A DNA stretch of 64,000 bases. It comes from Acanthaster planci (Eukaryota; Echinodermata; Asteroidea; Valvatida; Acanthasteridae). The translations under genes and the position numbers were made by a program. Location of the stretch: contig NW_019091453.1 of assembly GCF_001949145.1 (NCBI RefSeq), positions 541,019 through 605,018 on the forward strand. The letters are read 5' to 3'. Below the pieces are notes generated by a model that did no database searches, was not told the DNA's origin, and saw only the letters and a program-made list of their open reading frames with translations. Numbering within the stretch: position 1 is the stretch's first letter; each line of letters begins with the position of its first letter. Positions 22,648-32,299 of the stretch are shown in pieces.

Positions 22648-24630
22648 CTGTTGGAAATTGAGAGAAGCTGAAGTTAGGAAAAAAACAGAATGACGCTTCT
22701 GGTTAGATCACACTAAGTGAAATTGGATACCTCATACCATTTTGTGTTTTCCTTTCCATCTCCCTTCAAGGATAGGATTACGGACAGTTAGGTTTCATGG
22801 TCTCAATCAATATCCCTCACCATTTTGTGGTCTGAAAATGCTTTTAACTTTTAAACACAGTTGGATAATCCTGTTCAAACTGTTTCCTAGTGTTCAGCAT
22901 TTTCATTTGTTATTTTGTTTTGTTTTTTGGGGAGGGGGACCTGTTGATACATGTACACGAAGAAAAAGGCACATTTTATGTTATCATGCATTGTTTATGA
23001 ACACTTCATGAACAGTAAGGGGAAAGATTTTACTTTAATACCTCAACCACAATGGAACAGCAAAATCTTCGAAAATAACCATTCTTTTGTGTTCAGCATT
23101 ATATAAATGCTTGGCACAACCTTCGGTTTTAAGACTTTCATTGGGAAATCTTCGTGCAATTTAGGAGAAGAAAGTTCTGTTTTTTTATGTTAGATGTTCT
23201 TTGCACTGTATGGTGACTCAAAGTGTTCAAGGGTAAACCTACTGTCTGCCCCATTTTCGCCAGTTTCACTGAAATATATCTGAAAAATGACAGATTTTGC
23301 CAAGCAATATATGATTTTGAACATAACTGGATAGGCCTAGCTATTTTCAAAGATTTTGGGCCCGTTCCCGACCAATTCTGGTGGGTGTATTAAAATAAAA
23401 TTTCCAATTTTACCTGGCCTCACTCAGTCACTGGTAAGGCCAAAAGTGCCTCCTATAGTAATCTACTCGTTCAGCTAAAATCTAACGTTACTTCTAAACA
23501 CAAGGAAGTATAGAACGGCCTACACACGAACATGGCGGCTGACGAACATCTGACCAGCAGGGCATAGACTGGAGGAAGGGACACAGGCCTAACGTTACAC
23601 TATCGACAAAATAGAGTGCTAAAATGCATGTAATGAATGGTGTATAGAGGACCCGACGTTGCCGTGGACCGACATTTTATACTTACACAATGAATACTAT
23701 CCTTGATTTCTTACGATATAAAAACAAGGAAGATTCAACCATGAATATTATCCATAAATTAAGCGAGTAGACAACGGTTCACGGTCGGTAGATAAACATG
23801 GTAAGTGATGATCCTGCGCTAACTGAGTACGTAAGATATTTTAATTAAGAGGGCCTCTGTTTTGATTTGCACGATGGCACGATATTGTTTTCGTAAATAG
23901 CGCCCTCTTACAGTTGGGTGATTTTGCTCAAAGATTGTGTTACGTCGTGCCACTGATCTGATTTCCTTCCTCCATGTCTGAATTACTACTGCTTTGATTT
24001 TGCTGTCGTGGCGGGGTTTTTTTTTGGGGGGGGCGGCACTGGGAAGTCAGTTTCGTCTGTAAATAAACTAAACACAATACCTTCTGCACTCATGTGTAAT
24101 GACCTGTATGGACACCAGAGATCACCCATTATTAAATTCATGTATAACTAAACTGTGATGCTACAATTCAACAATGCTACCAAAGGGCTCAAAACAAACT
24201 TTCATCAGAGGAAATGTGCCTCAGAAAACGCTCTGAGCAGAAATTGGCACAGGAGTGTATGTTTGGCTTCAGTTCGATAAGGAATATTCGAGATTTTTTT
24301 TCTGTCTGTCTTTTTCTGTTTGAGAAAGGCCTTTTGGGCATTCTGGAAGAAACTAATCTATATTTATCATTTGAAATATAGATTGGTCTCAGAGAAAAAA
24401 GTTTTAACAAAATAGCTTGGTTCGGTGTTTCATTATCTTCCGTCGCTCCCAGCAGAATTTCTGAAAATGATACACCTCGGTGTAATCTGAGCTCATTTTC
24501 AGTAGTAACTAGTGTTTGGGAAGGAAACGTAAAGACGTATCATTTGCTATTGTAATCCTGTCCAAAACTTGTTTTGCCTATCCTCGATCAGCTATACGAC
24601 TGGTAACTAGATAGTTGTGTTGACGTGATC
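22648..24630. other. Possible promoter region, no firm gene
   Basis: At 23797 the + strand reads AAACATG followed directly by GTAAGT, as in a first exon that carries only the start codon. Near 23531 a short + frame opens at ACATGGCGGCTGACGAACAT and closes after 11 codons. The non-coding first exon of the MGCC candidate should lie to the right of 22647. None of this is proven. Confidence 0.25.
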
Positions 24631-24638
24631 AGTGACGT

Positions 24639-25143
24639 ACGGAAGCCGGATAGTGCCAGGGTGAATATTTTTTGCGTAAGGGGTGTAATACTTTTTTGAC
24701 AAATTATGGGGCGGCCTCCACATAATTTTGCGAATATTTTTTTATGTATAGGGGGTGAATATTTTTTGCACATGGGGTGTATACATTTCTTGCGCACAAG
24801 GGGTCAATATTTTTTGTGCATGGGGGTTGTACATTTCACACATCAATTAAAGGTTCTTAATTTAACTTACCTTAATATCTGGTAATTCTGGTTGGAGTCA
24901 GTCCGCACGCGTCGCGACAGTGTAGCCTGGGCAAGCGCTTTGAACGTATGGAGACTACCGCTCTGGGCCCACGTGTAAAAAATCTGCAAAAACATTTCAC
25001 CCCCTTTGTGCAAAAAATATTGACCTTCTATGCGCAAGAAACGTATACACCCCCTACAGAAAAAGTATTGACCCCCTATGCGCAAGAAATGTATACACCC
25101 ATACGGAAAAAAGTATTCACCCCTGGCACTATCCGGCTTCCGT
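24639..25143. mobile_element. 505-bp TIR element with 8-bp target duplication
   Basis: The ends are inverted copies: ACGGAAGCCGGATAGTGCCA at the left and its reverse complement at the right. The similarity continues inward through GGGGTGAATATTTTTT and TGTATACATTTCTTGCGCA segments that are themselves repeated about every 30-35 bp. Identical AGTGACGT octamers flank it (24631-24638 and 25144-25151), which is a target-site duplication. It has no transposase and is a non-autonomous MITE or foldback element. An 8-bp duplication fits hAT, P or Merlin-like transposition; a 9-bp reading (AGTGACGTA) would fit Mutator-like elements if the terminal base is assigned differently. Confidence 0.88.
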
Positions 25144-25326
25144 AGTGACGTAACCTAGGGCCTTAGGCCACATAATGCGGCAGAATAATATGGAAGGGCT
25201 GCGTAAGAAGCAGAATTAGAGTCAAAAAGAGAAAAAAACCTTTTTTTAATGTAATGGTTTTTAAAAAACAGACCGTACTTTGAATTTTTGAATTCATTTT
25301 CCAAAACCGAATAAAATCTTTCGGTA

Positions 25327-25550
25327 CCTAATATATCTCTTTTGGATGAAATTTTACAGACCTAACATGTTTTCAAGATACGAATAAAATTTTTTGGACC
25401 TAATATGTTTTTAAGATTCGAGAAATTTTTTTCAGACCTAACGTGTTTTGGAGATTCGAATGAAATTTTTTATACTTAACATGTTTTCGAAATCCGAATG
25501 AAATTTAACAGACCTATTACGTTTTACAGATTCGAATGCATTTTCCCCGA
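25327..25550. repeat. Tandem repeat, about six 38-bp units
   Basis: Units start CCTAACATGTTTTCAAGAT and end in GAATGAAATTTTTTNGA. Five 38-bp copies and one shorter first copy are visible, diverged at 15-30 percent of sites by eye. Confidence 0.8.
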
Positions 25551-25596
25551 CAATAAACAGCCGAAGGTTTCACACCTGCATTTCATCCAAATTCAG

Positions 25597-25712
25597 AAAG
25601 CATCCTAATTTCGAAAGCATCCGACTTGAAAAAGCATCCGAATTTCGAAAGCATCCGACTTTAAAAAGCACCCGAATATTGAAAATGCATCCGAATCGAC
25701 AAGCATCCGATC
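25597..25712. repeat. Tandem GCATCCGAATTTCGAAA repeat
   Basis: About seven degenerate 17-19 bp units of GCATCCGAATTTCGAAA and GCATCCGACTTGAAAAA type, in alternation. It lies just after the 38-bp array, which also contains ATTCGAATGAAAT, so the two arrays may be related. Confidence 0.75.
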
Positions 25713-25844
25713 TTTTTGACGGTTTTTGGCCCGATGGTGTACCCGAAGTTCCGAATCTTTTTCGACGATTCGGCTGTGTTCGGTACGCGCATGCGCAGTC
25801 AAACTATATAATTATTCCCGCTCCCGGTCCCGGCGCGGTCAGTG

Positions 25845-26114
25845 CCAAAGATCGTATAGCGCCGCGTACGCGTAGCGGCGCAAGATGGGGCCGGGGAACT
25901 TCACCATGAATCGAATACACGTAAAACGTTGTTATCACATGGGCGCCATTCTGGTTGGACTACGACTGCGCAGTGCATGTTAATGCGCAGGCGCAGGCGC
26001 GCGACAGGCACGCACACGCATGAACGTTCACACTCGAATGGCACCTATGGTGATAACACCTTTATGGCCGAATTACCCATCTTGCGCCGCTACGCGGCGC
26101 TATATAATCTTTGG
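25845..26114. mobile_element. 270-bp GC-rich foldback element
   Basis: The left arm CCAAAGATCGTATAGCGCCG... and the right arm ...CGGCGCTATATAATCTTTGG are reverse complements over about 40 nt. Weaker complementarity (GTTATCACATGGGCGCCATTC against GTTATCACCATAGGTGCCATTC) continues inward. Flanks read GTCAGTG before and TCAGCG after, an imperfect possible duplication. No coding capacity is seen; a MITE is likely. Confidence 0.75.
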
Positions 26115-26136
26115 TCAGCGATATAAGCCCCAAATT

Positions 26137-26200
26137 TTAAGTCAAGCGACTAGTACATACGACGTCCCTGTCAATGTATGTATGTTGTCGCTTGACTTAA
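26137..26200. repeat. 64-bp hairpin, TTAAGTCAAGCGAC arms
   Basis: A perfect 14-nt inverted repeat (TTAAGTCAAGCGAC and GTCGCTTGACTTAA), with further ACATAC/GTATGT pairing inside. It lies 22 bp after the previous foldback element and could be its own small element or a recombination scar. Confidence 0.75.
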
Positions 26201-26655
26201 TTCGAGCTTTTGGTAACTGAATACCTTCTTCAGGGCAAGCAGATTCAGTTGTCAATAATGCAGCAGAATAATGGTTCTGGCAATTCTTCTTACAGTAGAC
26301 CTCTGTCCGCTCGCAATGCAAGTGACAGTCGAATGCGGAGGTTCAACCGCAGTGTCGGCATTTGCACATTTGCCTACTACATTCCAAACCCTTATACTCA
26401 TTCACGGTCAATGGCAACATTGCTAAAGCCTGCCTTGGGACTGCAACTAATGTGACTCAAAGAAACTGAAAACACACAATTCAGTCAAGGTCATTCCAAG
26501 TTCATGTCACTGTGATCAATGTACAGTAAATCTAAATGGACATATGTTTTGTGTAATTTCCTTCACCTGATTGTGTTCGTACATAGTGTATGCGTACACT
26601 TGCACCACCGGTGCCTGCTGCAAACGCAGCGCAGAAAAGTTGGCCGCGTCCACGG

Positions 26656-26822
26656 AATACGGGCGATTCGAAATGGTGCGTCTCGAAGAGTTTGCAACGC
26701 GTTGGCTAATCAGAATGCGCGAAATCGCAAAGCGCATTTGGAAAGGTCGACGGATTTCGCACGTTGTGATTGGCCAACGCGTTGCAAACTCTTGGAGGCG
26801 CACTATGGGAATCGCCCGTATT
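26656..26822. repeat. 167-bp foldback element
   Basis: Arms of about 70 nt: the left arm begins AATACGGGCGATTC and the right arm ends GAATCGCCCGTATT. Both contain AGAGTTTGCAACGCGTTGG or its complement. It is close in size and shape to the 10806-10970 element but unrelated in sequence. Confidence 0.8.
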
Positions 26823-27162
26823 ACTTGGCTATGGCTTGAAATTACACACGACTGTATGGGAACTGGCCGCAGCCACTATCATAGACTCGTGCCCTAGCCA
26901 AGTCGATCGAAGGCAGGAGGCACAGCACTGATCTCTAGCTTACACGTGTAAGTCAAACTTACACGAGAGCGTTCGTTTAGCCAGCACGTGATGTTCGTGC
27001 CTGCCCTGGTGTCAGCCACCACTACCCCAGCTGGCGAGCGGGTCTCTGGAGGCTGCCCGAGTGTAATGACGTCACGGATGGACTGTTTGAGCATGGACGT
27101 ACATAATGGAATGAGGCGGGGACTTGACCCTTTTCCCAGAATGCCTTGGAAAACACACTGCA

Positions 27163-27236
27163 GCGTTCGATATAACCTGATTTTGAGGCTTCCCTTGAGT
27201 GTAACACTAGTGTGTTTAGGGAAGCTAATCGAACGC
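27163..27236. repeat. 74-bp interrupted palindrome
   Basis: GCGTTCGAT ... GCTTCCCT ... ACACTAGTGT ... AGGGAAGC ... ATCGAACGC. Three paired blocks share one centre, with a longer left spacer. It lies 275 bp upstream of the HTD2 exon. Confidence 0.7.
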
Positions 27237-27512
27237 ACCCAGTATAGTAGAGATCTGAGAGGTACAGTGGCAGTCGAAGGGCTGTTTATATACAAAGGGC
27301 GCCCTCCAAAGTCGTACCTTTGTAATCAATCAGAATTTTCACCGTGCATCTGGTGACTTAAGCATTTTGTTTACTTCAGCACTTACACCAACTACATGTT
27401 ATTAAATGAGACTAATTGATAAATACAAACATGTGAGATCGAGAGCCTCCGCGAACATAATGCAGTGAAGGTCATCTTTCCAGGGTTTGAATTCCACTAA
27501 TGCTCTTCAGAT
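27237..27512 (+). promoter_or_regulatory. HTD2 upstream region with splice acceptor
   Basis: TCATCTTTCCAG ends at 27482 and CTCTTCAG at 27510, directly before the HTD2 start codon. Either can be an acceptor, which implies an upstream exon. Using the first would leave an out-of-frame ATG at 27499 ahead of the HTD2 start. Confidence 0.35.
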
Positions 27513-27751
27513 ATGCTGATTGCGCCAGGAAACCTCATAAGGTTGATTCTGAGATCAGTCTGTTCAAGGACCCAGTCGTCTCTTTGGTTTAAGGAGGGAG
27601 ATTCCGCCACGTTAACGCAGACATTTTCCTCGTCTGACGTGACAAAGTTTGCCGAATTAACTGGCGATTTGAACCCCGTGCATACAAACCTGGAATTTGC
27701 CCAAAATACCCGATTTGGGAGGTGTATTGTACATGGAATTCTCGTAAATGG
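27513..27751 (+). CDS. HTD2: HTD2 exon 1 (presequence and active site)
   Basis: Residues 1-79 and two bases of Gly80. It holds the presequence and the DLNPVH catalytic motif. Donor GTAAGT. Confidence 0.93.
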
Positions 27752-30700
27752 GTAAGTAGAACCATGATAGAAGAGAAATTAGTTAAGCTGCACCGATCAC
27801 CTTAATAATGATAAACCTTTTCAACGTTCGCAATGCATTGTGGGTTTGGATGACAAGTGTACCTACAAAACGTTAATCTGTTTCTATTTTATTTCATGCT
27901 CCAATTCAAGCCACCCCTTCTGACAAAGTGTTGCATTATTGATTTGGGATGAAGATATTCACAAACTTTGAAGTTTAAAGCTTGGCAGAGAAGGAAAATT
28001 CAGAGAATTCCTTCCAACAACACCACTTTTTGTCACGCACCGTGCTTTTACTAATTCATGAATATTAATGTTCCAGTATTGTCTAATCAAAATTACGACT
28101 TGCAGCTCATTCATCTCGCTTTGACCAGTCACGTTCATTTTCAGCCCGTAGAGTGACTGGTGCCCTTAAAAAAAGACAATTAAGGGTGATTTGTTCTTAC
28201 AAATATTTGAAAACATATTTGAAAATGTGTCTTGTATAATCTGATAATACGCATGCATCTGCGAGTTGATGAGCAGATACATAGAAATAATTTGTAGAAA
28301 GCTGTAATTTGATTTTTGACTGGTTCACTTCCCCCATAGGGTTGTGCATAAAATGCATTGCTTGTTTTTCATCTACACCCATAATGCGCTGCAAATGTCG
28401 AAAAGGTTTATTATACACCGTCAAAAGCAAATAAGACACACAGATTACTCCATCTACTGTAGTTAGTCCCTGACTGGAATGCTGCATCAGCATTTGGGAT
28501 ACCCCTGTTGTGCTCAGTTCATTTTGGACCTATACCTCCAAGATTACAAAACCAAACTGAAAGCAGTGCAGTGGAGAGCAGCTAGATTTGTGTGCAGAGA
28601 CATGTGCCATAATGTAGTTTTTTACTTGCACACGTCTTTTTATGCGGGCAGTAATTCTAAGCCTTGTCTGCACCTGCTTGTCTTGCCTGAACCGATGTGG
28701 GAGTATACTCCTGTGGAGGTTTCTGCACAGTACAGGAAGATGATGATGACAGAAAAGTATNNNNNNNNNNNNNNNNNNNNNNNNNNNNNNNNNNNNNNNN
28801 NNNNNNNNNNNNNNNNNNNNNNNNNNNNNNNNNNNNNNNNNNNNNNNNNNNNNNNNNNNNNNNNNNNNNNNNNNNNNNNNNNNNNNNNNNNNNNNNNNNN
28901 NNNNNNNNNNNNNNNNNNNNNNNNNNNNNNNNNNNNNNNNNNNNNNNNNNNNNNNNNNNNNNNNNNNNNNNNNNNNNNNNNNNNNNNNNNNNNNNNNNNN
29001 NNNNNNNNNNNNNNNNNNNNNNNNNNNNNNNNNNNNNNNNNNNNNNNNNNNNNNNNNNNNNNNNNNNNNNNNNNNNNNNNNNNNNNNNNNNNNNNNNNNN
29101 NNNNNNNNNNNNNNNNNNNNNNNNNNNNNNNNNNNNNNNNNNNNNNNNNNNNNNNNNNNNNNNNNNNNNNNNNNNNNNNNNNNNNNNNNNNNNNNNNNNN
29201 NNNNNNNNNNNNNNNNNNNNNNNNNNNNNNNNNNNNNNNNNNNNNNNNNNNNNNNNNNNNNNNNNNNNNNNCTGAGATTCCGATCAAACAATGACCAACA
29301 CAAAGGCGGGGGGGTTCTCTCCGTCCCATGTCTTGCTTCAAATGGGAAAGTAATGTCTCCTCAATGTGATGATGAAGTTGGGATGGGAGCTATGAGAGGA
29401 GCGCAGAGCTATTTTTTGAAATTGTAGACTCACACTGCTATATAAATCCATCCACCACCAAGTAGCAATGGGCACGGATCATTATGGGGCCAATTCAGAA
29501 GTGCAAGGAGTAAAAACACGAAAATCAATATAGTTTACACACCCACCAGCACAGAAAAATTGCTTAATATTTTCATACCAAGAACCCTGGTGGAGTAGAA
29601 CCACTTGCTTAGCCTACAAACGTAAAGGAGGCTGAAACTGTCTACAGATTTAAGACCAAACTCGGGGACTTTCAAATGCCATCACTAATCAAAGGGGCTC
29701 ATCATTAGCCTCTGCTTGCCACCACAGGCTTCTAACTTACTGTTGCCTTTAAGTTTAGTGACCGCCAGGGACCTGTCAGCCATGCACTGCACTGATACCA
29801 GGCAGTAATGCAGAAGTCCTAAGGCTGCAGTGAACTAATTCAAGTGAAAATTTGTGCCAAGCTCATTGGTATAAAACGTCTCCCCCACAAGAAGAATGGA
29901 GAGATTGTGCAAATATGGGCCAGGATCAACTGCCTAGGCTTAGGGGCTTCCGTCCAAGGGCAAAGTTGATAAGATTACGGATGGAAAATGTCCTCAGTGT
30001 CCGAGAAAGTGTGAGGAAAGCCATTTAAAAAGTGGCTGTGAGCCAGCTTGGAAGCTATTACTATCAAGGCCAAAGACAGTAATGTAATGTAAATTTTTTG
30101 GGGGGGGATGTTAAGAAACTTCAGTTCTGTCTGCTTGTATGGTATTGAGCCCTGAACTTTGTCGATTTTGCACTGTTGTGAATGGGGCTTGAATTAGTTC
30201 ACTGCACCCCTAAGCATCAACCTAGTGACTGTCAATAGCGCCCCCATTCTTTGCATGATAGCAGACATGTACTGTACATGCATCAGCTATGTGAGGAGAA
30301 GTAGTACAGGCTTAGACTGGAGGTCATGTGTTGGTCATGTGATGGTTTTAAGGGGTCTTGACTACAACACTGATGAAAGTAATCCGAGTTTAGACTATAC
30401 ATGTAACTGTATCTCGTCTTGATGGAGCAAATGGTTTTTTAAAAATGCATGTTTATGTGATTTTCATACCTTACTTTCCTTTAAGTGCCCATAGCACCTG
30501 TGCCTGTCAAATTTAAGAGTCAATGGGGCATTTTTATGCCCCAGTTGTGGCCACAGACCCAACTTTAGTTGGGGCACGGATCCGTTGGGACGATTTCAAC
30601 CATTGTAATAAATGGCTGGTCCACTTGTAACTCTGTAGTTGGGTTTGTCCAACTGGAGCTAGGATGAATCTTTAGACAGTTCACTCCAAAAATGATACTT

Positions 30701-32299
30701 GGCTGTATTACAGAAACAGTGATAATTATAGTCTTTGATGGTGCAACAGATTTACCCCTCTTACTCCCAAATAAACACACCTAGATTAATCTCTGCACTA
30801 CTGGGTACGAAGCTGCCAGGTCCAGGATCCATAGTGTTGTCTCAGATGTGTGAATTTCCAGCACCTTGTAAGTTTTGCCAATTAAGTGATGCATCTTTAC
30901 CATTCCATTGCAGACAAGTTTTAAAACGTGAAACCAAATTGATATTGCAGTGAATGAGATATTGTTGGTTCTCTCATTTGCAAGTCAAAATAATTCATTG
31001 CTGTATTTCCCTGAGGACCGATTAATTATTACCAATGATGTTTGCATTAGCCCCTTGACCACCGTTTGCTTACACAGCCTTTAAAATGTAGCAGTCCATT
31101 ATTTGGCAGCCCACATTCAAACAAAAATGCTACCCCCCTTTGTTTCTTCAGTATTACCCCTCGGTATAATAATTTGTTCCCCACCTCACACCCTTGGTTT
31201 TGAGGCTTATTTAAAAGTATCAGGAATCAAACAGTGGTTCAGGATTCGTATTGCTGTGTATTATTTTTATAACGTACGGTATCACTGCATGGTACTCTAC
31301 CCCCGTTGCGTTGCAGTGTTCATTGATGAGGCAGTCACTGCTGAGATAACCGTTGTTGACATTGATCGTCGTCTGGTAACCTGCTCGGCAGCATGCATTG
31401 CTAGTGAGAGGAAAGAGGTAAGGAAATGTTCAGATTGAGGCGGAAAGGGGACAGAGGGCTAGTATGAGCAAGGAAGATAGTTTAACGCCGCCCCAATAGT
31501 TTATAAATGTCACAAATGACTGTTTACTCCCCTTAAAGAACGACTGGATCTGGAGCCCTGACCCTAAAAACTAAGCCGAAATCAGTGCTGGATACAAAGT
31601 CGTAGTGTCACATAGTGAACACATCTCCCCCCCCAAGTAATATGATTGTCTGGTTGTGTTTCTCCAGAAACCAGCATGCAGACTAATGGATGGTCGGTTC
31701 TATTCTTGATTGCATGATTGAGAGTGACGGTACATGTACGCGCGTGGCTAGCTGCGCACTGGCGTCTAATACATTTCGCACTCCGGTCATCAGAACGACA
31801 GTGGGACGCCAAGTAATTCACACGCAGCCGTTGGCCAACTTTTTCTTGAAAGTGCTAGATAAAGCACGCAATAGGCATTAAAAGAGAGAGTTTCATATTC
31901 GATTTGACACTGAAAAATGCTTCAAAATTCAGTAGTCAATTTTAAACAAAATAGGGACGGTCCAAACCAACTTTGCATTTGAAATGTGTATCAGTAGGTT
32001 TAGTGACAGAAAAATAAGGGGATTCTATCGTCAAAAATGTGCTTGTACATTTATAAGGTCCGGCATAGTTTCTTGATGTGGCATAACTTAGTTTAATAAA
32101 AGTCATATTTCTCTACCTAGAACCCCCTGATTATCATGTTCAATGCTATCCGGTGATTTAGGTTGTTTTAATTCATTATTTTTCCTTGAGGAAATATCTT
32201 AGATATCTCCCGTCCGTTTCCCCTTAGGTGGTGTTGAGTGGGTCAGTGAAACTCCTTGTGCCTAGACGTAAGCCTGTATTTACGCCAGAGCAAAGATGA
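27513..32299 (+). CDS. HTD2: Mitochondrial 3-hydroxyacyl-thioester dehydratase (HTD2), complete
   Basis: HTD2 is the dehydratase of mitochondrial type II fatty acid synthesis, converting (R)-3-hydroxyacyl-ACP to trans-2-enoyl-ACP in the matrix. Exons are 27513-27751, 30785-30867, 31317-31417 and 32228-32299; junction phases 2, 1 and 0 are all consistent. The product has 164 residues, close to the human length (168). Residues 1-24 are rich in R, L and S with no acid, as expected for a mitochondrial presequence. The hotdog-fold hydratase-2 motif DLNPVH is at 52-57 (Asp52 and His57 likely catalytic), followed by FG-CIVHG at 68-75. Later segments LISALLGTKLPGPGSI, EAVTAEITV and VVLSGSVKLLVPR match the family. 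Vertebrate HTD2 is translated from a transcript shared with RPP14; no RPP14-like frame was seen here. Confidence 0.93.
28761..29271. other. Assembly gap of 511 Ns in HTD2 intron 1
   Basis: A run of Ns inside intron 1 (27752-30784). Phases of flanking exons agree without any extra exon, so no coding sequence needs to be missing. The rest of the intron shows no exon. Confidence 0.98.
30785..30867 (+). CDS. HTD2: HTD2 exon 2
   Basis: Reads (G)LISALLGTKLPGPGSIVLSQ and MCEFPAP, the central hotdog helix and P-GPG loop. Acceptor ACACCTAG is pyrimidine-poor; donor GTAAGT. Confidence 0.9.
31317..31417 (+). CDS. HTD2: HTD2 exon 3
   Basis: Reads (L)FIDEAVTAEITVVDIDRRLV to ASERKE, beta-strands of the hotdog sheet. 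Acceptor GTTGCAG, donor GTAAGG. Confidence 0.9.
32228..32299 (+). CDS. HTD2: HTD2 exon 4 and stop
   Basis: Reads VVLSGSVKLLVPRRKPVFTP then EQR and TGA. The last strand (G-VKLLVP) is typical of the family C-terminus. Acceptor CCCTTAG. Confidence 0.9.
   Translation: MVLSGSVKLLVPRRKPVFTPEQR

Noticed and set aside
24588-25145. Cys/Phe/Ile-rich frames in the 24.6-25.1 kb element
   Set aside because: They are translations of the repeated TIR motifs, in both orientations.
28479-29341. Long frames through the N run
   Set aside because: They are open only because Ns do not form stop codons.
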